Below, one piece after another: positions 21,063 through 29,785 of a stretch of DNA of 64,000 nucleotides (its first letter is position 1; the number at the start of each line of letters is the position of its first letter). The stretch is from Geodermatophilus sp. TF02-6 (GTDB lineage Bacteria; Actinomycetota; Actinomycetes; Mycobacteriales; Geodermatophilaceae). The DNA is taken from positions 1 to 64,000 of the forward strand of contig NZ_QOHF01000017.1 in the NCBI RefSeq assembly GCF_003319115.1. Direction: 5' to 3'. The position numbers and the translations under genes are program-made. The notes beneath the pieces are model-generated. The model was not told the DNA's origin and did no database searches. It saw only the letters and a list, made by a program, of their open reading frames with translations.

Positions 21063-21880
21063 TCGCTGTCGAGCTGCGCAAGCTGTTCCGGCGGCCCCGC
21101 ACCTGGGCGACGATCGCCGTCCTCAACGCGCTGCCGGTGCTCGTGGCGGTCCTGGTGCGGCTCACCGACCTGGTGCCCCGGCCGGGGGAGGGGCCGCCGT
21201 TCCTCTCCGCCGTCCTGACCAACGGGTCGCTGTTCCCGCTGGCCGCGCTGGCCATCGTGCTGCCGCTGTTCCTGCCCATCGCCGTCGCGGTCGTGGCCGG
21301 GGACTCGGTGGCCGGCGAGGCGCAGGCCGGCACGCTGCGCTACCTGCTGGTCCGCCCGGCCGGGCGCACCCTGCTGCTGGTGGCCAAGCTGGTCGCCGTC
21401 GTCGCCTTCGTGCTGGTCACCGTGCTCGTGGTGGCGGCCGTCGGCTACGTCGTCGGGACGACGCTGTTCGACGCCCAGCCGCTGACCGCGGCCACCGGCG
21501 GGACGTCGGTGTCCGGGACCGGGCTCACCCAGCAGGAGCTGGTCGGCCGCACGCTGACGGCCATCGGGTACGTCGTCGTGTCGATGCTCGGCGTCGCCGC
21601 CTTCGGGCTGTTCTTCTCCACGCTGACCGACTCCCCGCTGGCCGCCGCGCTGGGTGCGCTGGCCGTGCTGGTCGCCTCGTCCCTGCTGTTCACGCTGGAC
21701 GCCGCCTCGCCGATCGCGCCGTACCTGCCGACCCGCTACTGGCTGGCCTTCGTCGACCTCTTCCGCGACCCGATCCTGTGGCGCGACGTCGTCCGCGGAC
21801 TGGCGCTGCAGGGCGTCTACGTCGGCGTGCTGCTCGCCGCGGCCTGGGCCAACTTCACCACCAAGGACGTCACCAGCTGA
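21059..21880 (+). CDS. ABC-2 type transporter permease
   Basis: A 273-residue membrane protein with six predicted helices (clusters at about 20-37, 58-82, 102-133, 160-182, 190-207 and 244-264). The short N-terminal IAVELRKLFRRPRTW and the DSVAGEAQAGTLRYLLVRP loop are typical of ABC-2 permeases. It partners the ATPase upstream, to which it is coupled by GTGA. Direction is likely export; the cargo is not predictable. Confidence 0.85.
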   Translation: MIAVELRKLFRRPRTWATIAVLNALPVLVAVLVRLTDLVPRPGEGPPFLSAVLTNGSLFPLAALAIVLPLFLPIAVAVVAGDSVAGEAQAGTLRYLLVRPAGRTLLLVAKLVAVVAFVLVTVLVVAAVGYVVGTTLFDAQPLTAATGGTSVSGTGLTQQELVGRTLTAIGYVVVSMLGVAAFGLFFSTLTDSPLAAALGALAVLVASSLLFTLDAASPIAPYLPTRYWLAFVDLFRDPILWRDVVRGLALQGVYVGVLLAAAWANFTTKDVTS

Positions 21881-21885
21881 GGGGA

Positions 21886-21980
21886 CCCCCTGCCCCCGCC
21901 TGGCCCCGTCCAGGGCCCCGCCCTGAGCTCGCGAGGGGTGGGAGGACGGGGTCCTTCTCGAGAGGGACGGGGTCCTTCCA
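21886..21980. repeat. Dispersed intergenic palindromic element, copy 4
   Basis: Follows the permease stop. It has the core CTGAGCTCGCGAGGGGTGGG and two copies of the arm GACGGGGTCCTT. It lies between convergent genes and could serve as a terminator. Confidence 0.6.
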
Positions 21981-22039
21981 CCTGCAGGAGGCCGCCCGGG
22001 AGGGGGCCGCGCTCGGGGACGCCGAGGAGGCGGCCTCCC

Positions 22040-22888
22040 TCAGCCGCGCAGACGGGCGCAGTCGGCCGGGCCCAGCTCGACCGGCGGGCCGGCGCCGAGC
22101 TCGGCGAGCACCATCGCCTGCACCAGCGGGTCGCCGGGCAGCTCGGCGTGGGTGACCAGCGCGTCGGCGCACACCGACTGCACCGGCAGGTCCAGCGCGC
22201 CGGCCAGGCGGGCGGACTCCGGCGGGGTCACCGTCTGGTCCTGCGTCGTCCAGATGCTGATCCAGACCGGGCCCTCCGGCGTCTCGTCGCCGGCGTTGAG
22301 CCGGGTGAGCAGCTCGCTGCCGGTGGTCATCTGCCGGCAGGCCTCGGGGCACTGCTGCCCGACGGAAGAGGCCAGGTCGGCCAGCGTGGTGCCGTGGTGT
22401 GGGGAGCCGAGCGTGACGACCCGGCGGGCGACGTCCGCACCCCCCTCGGCCACCCACAGCCGGGCGACCACCCCGCCCGCGGAGTAGCCGACGACGTCGA
22501 CGCTGTCCGCGCCGGTGCGCTCCATCGCCTGCTCGGCGGCCGTGGCCAGCGCGTCGGCGGAGGCGGCGAGGTCGCCGGTGCCGTCGCCGGGGACGGCGAC
22601 CACCGTCGCGTCGCGTCCCTCGGCGGCCAACCGGTCGGCCAGCGGCGCCAGCGCGGCGGTCGACCCGCCGTAGCCCGGGACCAGCAGCACCGGCCCGGGC
22701 TCGTCCTGCGCGACCTCCTCGCCCCCGGCGGCGTCCGACGACCGGCCCAGCAGGAGCGCTCCACCGGCGACGAGTGCCGCGACCACGGCGAGGGCCAGGA
22801 CGGCGAGGACCAGGCGGCGGCGGGCGGGGGACAGGCCGGCGAGCACCCCTCCACTGTCCCCGCCCGTGCCGGTGCTGGTGGACTGCAC
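22040..22888 (-). CDS. Membrane-anchored lipase/esterase (alpha/beta hydrolase)
   Basis: A 282-residue protein. An Arg-rich start and a hydrophobic stretch (LVLAVLALAVVAALVAGGALLLG) anchor or export it. The catalytic domain shows VPGYGGST, the nucleophile elbow GYSAGG, GSPHHGTTLAD and a late Asp/His region (TQDQTVTPP, VTHAELPGD). This resembles secreted triacylglycerol lipases of the LipA/EstA type. Two cysteine pairs suggest disulfides outside the cell. The start is uncertain: GTG at 22888 or at 22846. It is divergent from the phosphatidyltransferase gene with almost no spacer. Confidence 0.75.
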   Translation of the reverse strand: MQSTSTGTGGDSGGVLAGLSPARRRLVLAVLALAVVAALVAGGALLLGRSSDAAGGEEVAQDEPGPVLLVPGYGGSTAALAPLADRLAAEGRDATVVAVPGDGTGDLAASADALATAAEQAMERTGADSVDVVGYSAGGVVARLWVAEGGADVARRVVTLGSPHHGTTLADLASSVGQQCPEACRQMTTGSELLTRLNAGDETPEGPVWISIWTTQDQTVTPPESARLAGALDLPVQSVCADALVTHAELPGDPLVQAMVLAELGAGPPVELGPADCARLRG

Positions 22889-22904
22889 CGGTGATGGGGG
22901 CGCC

Positions 22905-23594
22905 GTGCTGAGCCGCGAGGAGTACCTGGCCGCGTGGTCGACCTGGCACGGCGGGACCGACCCCGGGGAGAGCCGGCTGGTCCGCGGGTGGCTGTCGGGC
23001 GCCTACGCGCTGGCCCGTCCCCTCGCCGGCCTGCCGCCGGTCGCGGTGACCGCCGCCGGGCTGCTCGTCGCCGCGGCCGCCGTCGTCCCGGCCCGGCTCG
23101 GCGGGCCCTGGCTGGTGCTGGCCGGGGTGCTCGTCGGGGTCTCCGCCGTCCTGGACTCCCTCGACGGGGCGGTGGCGATCGCCACCGGCCGGGCCTCGCG
23201 CCGCGGCTTCGTGCTGGACTCCGCGGTGGACCGGGCCAGCGAGGCCGCCTTCGCCACCGCGCTGTGGGTGGCCGGCGCGCCCGGTCCGCTCGCGGCGGCC
23301 TTCGGCGCGCTGTGCTGGCTGCCCGACTACCTGCGGGCCCGGGCCGGGCAGGCCGGGCTGGCCGAGACCGGCGCGATCTCGGTCTGGGAGCGCCCCACCC
23401 GGGTCGCGATGACCGGCTTCACCCTCGGCGGGGCGGGGGTGCTCGCGGCCCTCGGGCTCGACGGAGCGGGCGTGCTCCCCGCCGTCGGCGGCGCGGCTGC
23501 GGTGGTCACCTGCGGAACCGCCGTCGGCTGCCTGCTCGGCGTCGTGGGGACCGCCCAGCTGGGAGTGTCCCTGCGGCGGGCGCTGGGGGGGTGA
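22905..23594 (+). CDS. CDP-alcohol phosphatidyltransferase family protein
   Basis: About 229 residues with several membrane helices. The family motif reads DSLDGAVAIATGRASRRGFV followed by LDSAVDR. The four Asp and both Gly residues are at the usual spacing, but the Arg after the conserved Ala is replaced by Ile. The enzyme would transfer a phosphatidyl group from CDP-diacylglycerol to an alcohol; the acceptor is unknown. GTG at 22905 is preferred for a compact N-terminus; in-frame GTGs at 22866-22878 are possible and would overlap the divergent lipase gene. Confidence 0.78.
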   Translation: MLSREEYLAAWSTWHGGTDPGESRLVRGWLSGAYALARPLAGLPPVAVTAAGLLVAAAAVVPARLGGPWLVLAGVLVGVSAVLDSLDGAVAIATGRASRRGFVLDSAVDRASEAAFATALWVAGAPGPLAAAFGALCWLPDYLRARAGQAGLAETGAISVWERPTRVAMTGFTLGGAGVLAALGLDGAGVLPAVGGAAAVVTCGTAVGCLLGVVGTAQLGVSLRRALGG

Positions 23595-23699
23595 CGGTCC
23601 GGACGGCGGCCCCGCCGGCCGGCTCCTATGGTGTGCGGTGCCGGACTGCCGTCCACCCGGACCCGACACCGTGCGGGCCGTGCACCCCAGGGAGCGCCC

Positions 23700-24677
23700 G
23701 TGCCCGTCGTCGTCACCGGCTCCATCGCCACCGACCACCTGATGACCTTCCCCGGGAGGTTCACCGAGCAGTTCGTCGAGGGGCAGCTGGAGAACGTCTC
23801 GTTGTCCTTCCTCGTCGACGACCTGGTGCAGCACCGCGGCGGCGCGGGCGCCAACACGGCCTTCGGGCTGGGCCTGCTGGGGCTGGCGCCGGTGCTGGTC
23901 GGCGCGGTGGGCAGCGACTTCGCCGACTACGACGCCTGGCTGACCCGGCACGGGGTGGACACCGCCAGCGTGCACTGGTCGCAGCTCAAGCACACCGCCC
24001 GGTTCGTGTGCACGACCGACGTGGTCAACAACCAGATCGCGTCGTTCTACTCGGGTGCCATGTCGGAGGCGTCGTCCATCGAGCTGGCCCCGGTCACCGC
24101 CCGGGTCGGGACGCCGGACCTGGTCGTCGTCGGCCCCAACGACCCGACGGCGATGGTGCGGCACACCCAGGAGTGCCGGCAGCGCGGCTACCCCTTCGCC
24201 GCCGACCCCAGCCAGCAGCTGGCCTGGGCCGACGGCGAGATGATCCGCGAGCTGGTGGACGGCGCGCAGCTGCTGTTCACCAACGAGTACGAGGCCGCGC
24301 TGCTGCTGCAGAAGACCGGGTGGACCGACCAGGAGGTGCTCGCCCGCGTCGGGACGTGGGTCACCACCCGGGCCGCCGAGGGCGTGCTCGTGCGCCAGGG
24401 CGGCGCCGAGCCGATCTCGGTGATCGCCGTCCCGGAGACCAAGCCGGTCGAGCCCACCGGTGGCGGCGACGCGCTGCGCGCCGGCTTCATCGCCGGCCAG
24501 GTGTGGGGACTCTCCCCGGAGCGGGCCACCCAGCTCGGCTCCGCGGTGGCCACCGAGGCGGTCGAGGTCGTCGGCACGCAGGAGTACTCGCTGGTCCGCG
24601 AGCCGTTCCTGGAGCGCTTCGCCGCCGCCTTCGGCGCCGACGCCGCCGACGAGGTCGCCGCCCACCTGCCTGCCTGA
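23700..24677 (+). CDS. adoK: Adenosine kinase (PfkB family, AdoK type)
   Basis: A 325-residue ribokinase-fold enzyme, very similar in plan to M. tuberculosis adenosine kinase Rv2202c. VTGSIATDHLMTFPGRF, LSFLVDDLVQHRGGAGAN, the IASFYSGAMSEA lid region, AADPSQQL and FTNEYEAALLL are shared. The anion-hole motif is PTGGGDALRAGF with the catalytic Asp. Mtb has Val-Gly-Asp where this has Gly-Gly-Asp. It would phosphorylate adenosine with ATP in purine salvage. GTG at 23700 follows AGGGAG; TATGGT at 23627-23632 may be the -10. Confidence 0.88.
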   Translation: MPVVVTGSIATDHLMTFPGRFTEQFVEGQLENVSLSFLVDDLVQHRGGAGANTAFGLGLLGLAPVLVGAVGSDFADYDAWLTRHGVDTASVHWSQLKHTARFVCTTDVVNNQIASFYSGAMSEASSIELAPVTARVGTPDLVVVGPNDPTAMVRHTQECRQRGYPFAADPSQQLAWADGEMIRELVDGAQLLFTNEYEAALLLQKTGWTDQEVLARVGTWVTTRAAEGVLVRQGGAEPISVIAVPETKPVEPTGGGDALRAGFIAGQVWGLSPERATQLGSAVATEAVEVVGTQEYSLVREPFLERFAAAFGADAADEVAAHLPA

Positions 24678-24695
24678 GGCCCGGGCACCTGAGGA

Positions 24696-24760
24696 CTGGG
24701 CATGGGAAGCGATACGTGCACTTCCGGCGCCAGAACGCACGTATCGCTTCCCATGCCCAG
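24696..24760. terminator. Perfect 24-bp inverted repeat after adoK
   Basis: Arms 24696-24719 and 24737-24760 are exactly complementary around a 17-base loop. It sits between the adoK stop and the stop of the oppositely oriented flavin reductase, so it likely ends both transcripts. The perfect long stem without a T-tract is unusual for a simple terminator. Confidence 0.65.
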
Positions 24761-24805
24761 CTAGCCTGCCCAGCTAGCCTGCCCAGCTAGCCTGCCCAGC
24801 TAGCC
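24761..24805. repeat. 13-bp tandem repeat CTAGCCTGCCCAG, three copies plus partial
   Basis: Perfect copies at 24761, 24774 and 24787, then CTAGCC. It starts at the edge of the 24-bp palindrome, and the fourth partial copy holds the TAG stop of the flavin reductase gene. The copy number could vary between strains. Confidence 0.75.
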
Positions 24806-25450
24806 GTCGCGCAGCTGCTCGCCGATCGTCGGGTCCTCGACCCAGCGGCGGTAGGGGATCCGCTTGATCTCCCTGACCTCGCCGAGCGTCGTCCACTCGT
24901 TGCCGCCGAGGCGGGCCAGCGGGCGCAGCCGCCCGATCCGCGGCCGACCGCCCTCGACCACGCTCTCCCACGCGCTGATCAGCTCGACCCGGCCGAAGAC
25001 CACGGTGCTGTCGCCCAGCCGCAGCGTGGCGTGCAGGGTGCACTCCAGCGCCACCGGCGACCCGGTGACGCGGGGGACGGCGACCCGCTCGCCCGGCTCG
25101 AGCTCGACCCCCACCGCCTCGGCCTCGCTGACCCCGTGCGGGAAGTCGGTGCCGGTGGCGTTGACCTGCTCGAACAGCCACTCCGGGGTGAGGCTGACGG
25201 TGAACTCGCCGGTGGCCTCGACGTTGCGCAGCGAGTCCTTGCGGCCGATCGAGGTGAACTGGACCACCGGCGGGTCGGCGCAGGCCACCGTGTAGAACGA
25301 GTGCGGTGCCAGGTTCACCACGCCCTCGGCCGAACGGCTGCACACCCAGGCGATGGGGCGCGGCACCACGACGGAGTTGAGCACCCGGTAGAAGGCGCCG
25401 CCGTCCATGGTCGCCGGGTCGAACTGCACACGAGCGTCCGAGCTGGTCAC
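24800..25450 (-). CDS. Flavin reductase-like FMN-binding protein
   Basis: A 216-residue split-barrel flavoprotein. The N-terminal FYRVLNSVVVPRPIAWVCSR, NLAPHSFYTVACADPPVVQFT and the RKDSLRNVEATGEFTV stretch are typical of the flavin reductase-like domain. The last gene of a seven-gene minus-strand operon; its GTG overlaps the CPBP protease stop. It could supply reduced flavin to the CrtO-like oxidoreductase of the same operon, but this is inference. Confidence 0.85.
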   Translation of the reverse strand: MTSSDARVQFDPATMDGGAFYRVLNSVVVPRPIAWVCSRSAEGVVNLAPHSFYTVACADPPVVQFTSIGRKDSLRNVEATGEFTVSLTPEWLFEQVNATGTDFPHGVSEAEAVGVELEPGERVAVPRVTGSPVALECTLHATLRLGDSTVVFGRVELISAWESVVEGGRPRIGRLRPLARLGGNEWTTLGEVREIKRIPYRRWVEDPTIGEQLRDG

Positions 25451-26226
25451 CGGGACATCCTCGGCCACCTCCGGTCCGGTGGCGCAGCGAGGGCGTGCGG
25501 GCGGGTCAGCTCCCATGCGGCCGCCGCGTAGCCGACCGCGACGGCGAGCTGCCACCACCACGGCGCGGCCCCCGGGCTGTTGACCTGGCACCAGTCGTCC
25601 AGGCCGTGCAGCAGCGCCAGCGGCCAGAGCGCGACGGTGTGCAGGCGGAGAGCGGCGAACCCGGCCCCGAAGGCGGTCGTGGAGACCACCTGGGCGACCG
25701 TGTCGTCGACCGGCCGGCCGAACGCGACGGCCGACAGCACGTGACCCAGCCCGAACAGCACCCCCACGCACAGCACCCGCGGGCGCGGACGCAGCGGCGC
25801 CAGCACCTCCTGCACCACGCCGCGGCTCTGCAGCTCCTCGCTCGCGCCGAGCACCAGGAACAGGACGGCGGACGAGAGCAGCACGCCGGCGCCGCCCTCG
25901 ATGCCGGGCGCGGCGTAGGACAGGGCCACGGCGAGCACCGGCACCAGCAGCAGCGGTCGGCGCGGCCAGGCGGTGCGCAGCCACGGGCGGTCTCCCCAGC
26001 CCCGGCGCACGACCACCGCAACCGGTACGACGGCGGCCGCCAGGTTCACCACGGTGGCGCCCAGGTCGGGGAACCAGGACGGCGAGAGCGGGGGCAGGCC
26101 GTACGCGGCGGCCACCAGGACCACGTGCCAGGCCAGGGTGAGCGCCGCGGCCTCGGCCACCGCGCGGCCGGCCGCACCCCGCACGCCGTCGGCGGCCGGG
26201 TCGCTCCCCGCGCCGGGGTCGGGCAC
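25447..26226 (-). CDS. CPBP-family intramembrane metalloprotease
   Basis: A 259-residue integral membrane protein with about seven helices. The Abi/CPBP motifs are present: ASEELQSRGVVQE (EExxxR), FGLGHVLSAV with a zinc-ligand His, and the final ALLHGLDDW with another His. Such proteases process prenylated proteins or act in stress and immunity. Here it lies nine bases after nothing else but the carotenoid glycosyltransferase, in the same operon. Its role in that context is unknown. Confidence 0.82.
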   Translation of the reverse strand: MPDPGAGSDPAADGVRGAAGRAVAEAAALTLAWHVVLVAAAYGLPPLSPSWFPDLGATVVNLAAAVVPVAVVVRRGWGDRPWLRTAWPRRPLLLVPVLAVALSYAAPGIEGGAGVLLSSAVLFLVLGASEELQSRGVVQEVLAPLRPRPRVLCVGVLFGLGHVLSAVAFGRPVDDTVAQVVSTTAFGAGFAALRLHTVALWPLALLHGLDDWCQVNSPGAAPWWWQLAVAVGYAAAAWELTRPHALAAPPDRRWPRMSR

Positions 26227-26235
26227 CGCCCGTTC

Positions 26236-27348
26236 CTACAGGACGCGACCGCGCCAGGTCAGCACACCCCGCCGCCGGGCGGCCACCGACCCGGCCAGCA
26301 GGACGTCGAACAGCAGCACCGACACCGGGTGCGCCAGCGAGTCCGGCCAGACCCGGCCGCCGGTCGCCGCGGCCGACACCGCCCGCCCGGCCACCCCCGC
26401 CGCGTACCCGGCCAGCCCGGCCCGCGAGCCGCGCAGCGCGGCCAGGGCCGGCAGCACCCAGACGGCGGTCAGCGCGGCGGCGACCGCGACGCTCGCCCCC
26501 GGCGACCCGCCGACCGCGGCCCACAGCGACTTCGTGTAGCCCGCCCGCAGCGCCGACCAGCCCTCGTACATCCGGCAGCCGGCCAGCCGGGAACCGTCGA
26601 CCGGCACCGCCCGGCCACCGGCCCGTTTCACCGCCCGCGCCAGCGCGACGTCCTCGATCACCTGGCCGCGCACCGCGCCGTGCCCGCCGGCCCGTTCGTA
26701 CGCCGCACGGGTCAGGACGAGGAACTGGCCGTTGGCCGCGGTCAGCGAGGGCCGCGGCGAGCGCTCGGCCAGCCGCACCGGCAGCGTGGTGACCCACAGC
26801 CAGGGGCCCAGCGGCTGCACCAGCCGCTCGGCCGTGGTCGCGGTCACCGGCCGCGGCCACGGGGAGACCAGGTCCAGGTCGTGGGCGTCGAGGACGGCCA
26901 CCGCGCCGGCGACCGCGTCGGGGGAGAGCCGGACGTCGGCGTCGACGAAGACCAGGACGCCGTCGCCGGCGCCGGCCTCGCCCGTCGCCACGGCCGCACC
27001 GGTGGCGCAGGCGTGCGGCTTGCCCAGCCAGCCCGGCGGCGGGGGCGGAGCGGTCACCAGCCGTACCCGGGGGTCGGTCACCGCCCGCACCACCGCGGCG
27101 GTGCCGTCGGTCGAGCCGTCGTCCACCACGACCACCCGCAGGTCGGGCACGCCCCGCTGGGCCAGCACCGCGGCCAGGCAGCCGCCGACCTGCGCCTCCT
27201 CGTCGCGCACCGGCAGCACGACGGTGACCGGGCGGCGCACCGGCGGCAGCTGCGCGGGGGGGCGGCGCAGCAGCGCCACGTTGACCGCCGCGTGCAGCGC
27301 CCCGGCGACCGCCGTCGCGGAGAGCGCGCGCAGCAGCCGGCCGGTCAC
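26236..27348 (-). CDS. Family 2 glycosyltransferase, CruG-like carotenoid glycosyltransferase
   Basis: A 370-residue GT-A enzyme. It has an N-terminal membrane segment, then VTVVLPVRDEEAQVGGCLAAVL, VVVDDGSTDGT, the DXD-like VFVDADVRL near residue 135 and the QVIEDVALARAVKRAG acceptor region. C-terminal hydrophobic helices follow. It overlaps cruF by four bases. In Synechococcus, CruF and the GT2 enzyme CruG together make 2'-O-glycosylated carotenoids, so a carotenoid glycosyltransferase is the best reading. It could instead be a hopanoid or general lipid glycosyltransferase. Confidence 0.75.
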   Translation of the reverse strand: MTGRLLRALSATAVAGALHAAVNVALLRRPPAQLPPVRRPVTVVLPVRDEEAQVGGCLAAVLAQRGVPDLRVVVVDDGSTDGTAAVVRAVTDPRVRLVTAPPPPPGWLGKPHACATGAAVATGEAGAGDGVLVFVDADVRLSPDAVAGAVAVLDAHDLDLVSPWPRPVTATTAERLVQPLGPWLWVTTLPVRLAERSPRPSLTAANGQFLVLTRAAYERAGGHGAVRGQVIEDVALARAVKRAGGRAVPVDGSRLAGCRMYEGWSALRAGYTKSLWAAVGGSPGASVAVAAALTAVWVLPALAALRGSRAGLAGYAAGVAGRAVSAAATGGRVWPDSLAHPVSVLLFDVLLAGSVAARRRGVLTWRGRVL

Positions 27349-28151
27349 CGCGGCCGGCGGGCCTGCACCGCCAGGGCGACCAGCACCGGGACGGCGAGCA
27401 CTCCGCCCCACACCGCCGAGCCGGGCAGGCCCAGCCAGCCGGCGTGCGCCAGCGCGCCGCCGAGGGTCATCCAGCCCAGCACCAGCAGCGGCGCGCCGTC
27501 CCCGGCGCGCGGCACGGCCGCGGCGGTGCGCGCGACCAGCAGGTCGAGCAGCGTCATGAGGACGACGCCGGCCAGCAGCCAGCCGGCCAGGTTGGTCAGC
27601 GGCACCGTGACGATGCCCGGCAGCGACGGAGCCGGGTGCGTCCAGGTCCAGTACCCGGCCTGCACCATCTGCGGGTCGAGCACGACGTCCCAGCCGGCGA
27701 ACACCGCCGCGGCGACGGCGACCCGGGCCGGCCGCCGGCGGTCGGCCCGGACGTCGCGGGTGAGCCGGCGGGCCAGCAGCCAGCTCGGCCAGGCCATCAT
27801 CAGCCAGGCCAGCGGCACGAGGAACGGGACGCCGAGCAGCGTGGGGCCCAGGTCGTCGCTGTAGGTGTACTCCCCGTAGGGGACGCCGGCGGCCAGGCCG
27901 ACCGCCTCGAAGAGCACCGCGGTCGCCGCGGTCAGCAGACCGACGCCGGCGCCGGTGCGCGCGCCCCGGCTGACCGCCGCGTGCGCCACCGAGACCAGAG
28001 CTCCGAGCAGCACGATGGTCCAGCTGACCGCGTCGCGAGCGGCGCCGGCGGTGAGCGGGTAGGCGATCGCGGTCAGCACCAGCAGGACCGCGGGCACCCA
28101 CGGGAGCGCGGTCGGCCCACGGACCGGTCGCACGGTGGCGAGGCCGGTCAC
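27345..28151 (-). CDS. cruF: Carotenoid 1',2'-hydratase (CruF / DUF422)
   Basis: A 268-residue integral membrane protein with seven or eight helices. The DUF422 hallmarks are VPYGEYTYSDDLGP, VPFLVPLAWLMMAWPSW and FAGWDVVLDPQMVQAGYWTW, with a conserved Asp. CruF adds water across the terminal double bond of gamma-carotene, lycopene or bisanhydrobacterioruberin. Four-base overlaps join it to the CrtO-like gene upstream and the glycosyltransferase downstream. The exact substrate depends on how far CrtYc/CrtYd cyclise lycopene. Confidence 0.85.
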   Translation of the reverse strand: MTGLATVRPVRGPTALPWVPAVLLVLTAIAYPLTAGAARDAVSWTIVLLGALVSVAHAAVSRGARTGAGVGLLTAATAVLFEAVGLAAGVPYGEYTYSDDLGPTLLGVPFLVPLAWLMMAWPSWLLARRLTRDVRADRRRPARVAVAAAVFAGWDVVLDPQMVQAGYWTWTHPAPSLPGIVTVPLTNLAGWLLAGVVLMTLLDLLVARTAAAVPRAGDGAPLLVLGWMTLGGALAHAGWLGLPGSAVWGGVLAVPVLVALAVQARRPR

Positions 28152-29785
28152 GTCCGCGCCCGAGCCAGCAACCGACCCGCGGTCGTGCGCACCCGGGCAG
28201 GCAGCCGGCGATCGGCCAGGACGACGCGGGCCGCCGTCCGCCCGGAGTTGCCCGACACCCCGCCGCCGGGGTGGGTGGAGGCGCCGGCCAGGTAGAGGCC
28301 GGGCAAGCCGGGGACGCGGTACCCCGACAGGGCGGGCGTGGGCCGGAAGGCGAACATGCTGGCCAGCCCCATCTCCACGTGCATGACGTTGCCACGCAGC
28401 AGCGACAGTTCCCGCTCGAGCAGCAGCGGGGTCTGCACGTACAGCCGCTGCACCGAGGCGGCGAACCCGGGCGCGAAGCGGGCGACCGCGGCGACCAGCC
28501 GGGCCGCCTCGGACTCGGCGATCGCGTCCCAGTCGGCGCCGTCGGCGAGCTCGTACGGGTACCACTGGCCCCAGATGGTCACCACGTGCCGACCGGGCGG
28601 GGCGAGGGTGTCGTCGCTGGCCGAGAAGCACATCGCCAGCGGCACCGGGTCGCGCGGCAGCCGGCCGGCCAGCCAGTCGCCGTGCGCGCCGGCCAGCTGG
28701 GCCCGGTGGGTGCACAAGAGCTGCAGCCCGCCCAGCGCCTGCGCCGGCTCGACCCCCGGGTAGGCCGGCGGGGCGTCGGTGAGCGCGCGGACGACGAGGC
28801 CGAAGCCGTTGCCCACCGGCGGGTCGGCCTGCACCAGCGCCGGCGGGGCGTGCTCGCCGGCCAGGTCGCGGGTGGCCAGCACGTGGCAGGCGGCGACGAC
28901 GACCGGGGCCGCCACCCGCCGTCCGGACCCGGTCTCCACGCCGCTCACCCGGCCGCCCTCGACCAGCAGCCGGGCCGCGCCGTCCCCCAGGGTGACCCGC
29001 CCGCCGTCGGCCTCCAGCCGGCGGCGCAGCGCCTGGGTCAGCCCGCCGGAGCCGCCCACCGGGTGGCCCGGCGGGACGTCGTGCAGCAGCGTCACCCAGG
29101 CCACCATCGCCGCGGTGCCCGGCTCGGACACCGGCGGGCCGGACTGCGCGCCGAACCAGGCGAGTGCTGCCTTGAGGCGCTCGCTGGTGAACCAGCGGTC
29201 CAGCAGCGCGTCGCCGGAGCCGAGGAAGTCGACGGCGAGGTCGCCGCCCGACGTGCGCGGCCGGCCGTCGGCGGGGGCGCCCAGCGGCCAGAAGGAGCGC
29301 ACCAGACCGGCCGCGGTCGGCCGCCGTCCGAAGGAGGCCACCACCGCCCGGCTGCGCGGCGCCCACACCTCGACGAAGCGCCGGTAGGCGGCCGCGTCGG
29401 CCGGGCCGCAGGCGGCCGCGATCGAGGCGCAGGTGGCGTCGAGGTCGACGGAGAGGACCAGCGGCTGCCCGTCGGGGCCGGGGTCGCCGGGGGACGGCGC
29501 GGGCGCGAAGCCCCACGGGTCGCAGTCGACGTAGCGCAGGCCGTGGGCTGCGAGGTCGAGCTCCTCGACGATCCCGCTCTGCCGGACGACGACGTGCGCG
29601 CTCGACCCCCGGTCGACGCGGACGCCGGGCCACCGCTCGACGGTGGAGACCGCGCCGCCGAGCACCTCGTCGCGCTCGACCATCTCCACGCGCAGCCCGG
29701 CGCGGGCGAGGTAGCAGGCGGCGACCAGCCCGTTGTGGCCGGCACCGACGACGACGGCGTCGACGGCGGTGTCCTGCGCCCTCAC
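28148..29785 (-). CDS. crtO: CrtO-type carotenoid ketolase/desaturase-like FAD oxidoreductase
   Basis: A 545-residue CrtI-superfamily protein. VVVGAGHNGLVAACYLARAG is the FAD-binding motif with the HNG variant typical of CrtO. The C-terminus LRGNVMHVEMGLASMFAFRP and LYLAGASTHPGGGVSGNSGR aligns with cyanobacterial and Deinococcus CrtO beta-carotene 4-ketolases. It would introduce a keto group on the ring end. The wider subgroup also contains uncharacterised retinol-saturase-like proteins, so the activity is not certain. GTG at 29785 overlaps the GNAT stop. Confidence 0.75.
   Translation of the reverse strand: MRAQDTAVDAVVVGAGHNGLVAACYLARAGLRVEMVERDEVLGGAVSTVERWPGVRVDRGSSAHVVVRQSGIVEELDLAAHGLRYVDCDPWGFAPAPSPGDPGPDGQPLVLSVDLDATCASIAAACGPADAAAYRRFVEVWAPRSRAVVASFGRRPTAAGLVRSFWPLGAPADGRPRTSGGDLAVDFLGSGDALLDRWFTSERLKAALAWFGAQSGPPVSEPGTAAMVAWVTLLHDVPPGHPVGGSGGLTQALRRRLEADGGRVTLGDGAARLLVEGGRVSGVETGSGRRVAAPVVVAACHVLATRDLAGEHAPPALVQADPPVGNGFGLVVRALTDAPPAYPGVEPAQALGGLQLLCTHRAQLAGAHGDWLAGRLPRDPVPLAMCFSASDDTLAPPGRHVVTIWGQWYPYELADGADWDAIAESEAARLVAAVARFAPGFAASVQRLYVQTPLLLERELSLLRGNVMHVEMGLASMFAFRPTPALSGYRVPGLPGLYLAGASTHPGGGVSGNSGRTAARVVLADRRLPARVRTTAGRLLARART

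Noticed and set aside
24761-24805. 13-bp array considered as an attachment site or origin iteron
   Set aside because: No integrase, tRNA or replication gene lies nearby; a terminator-linked satellite is simpler.
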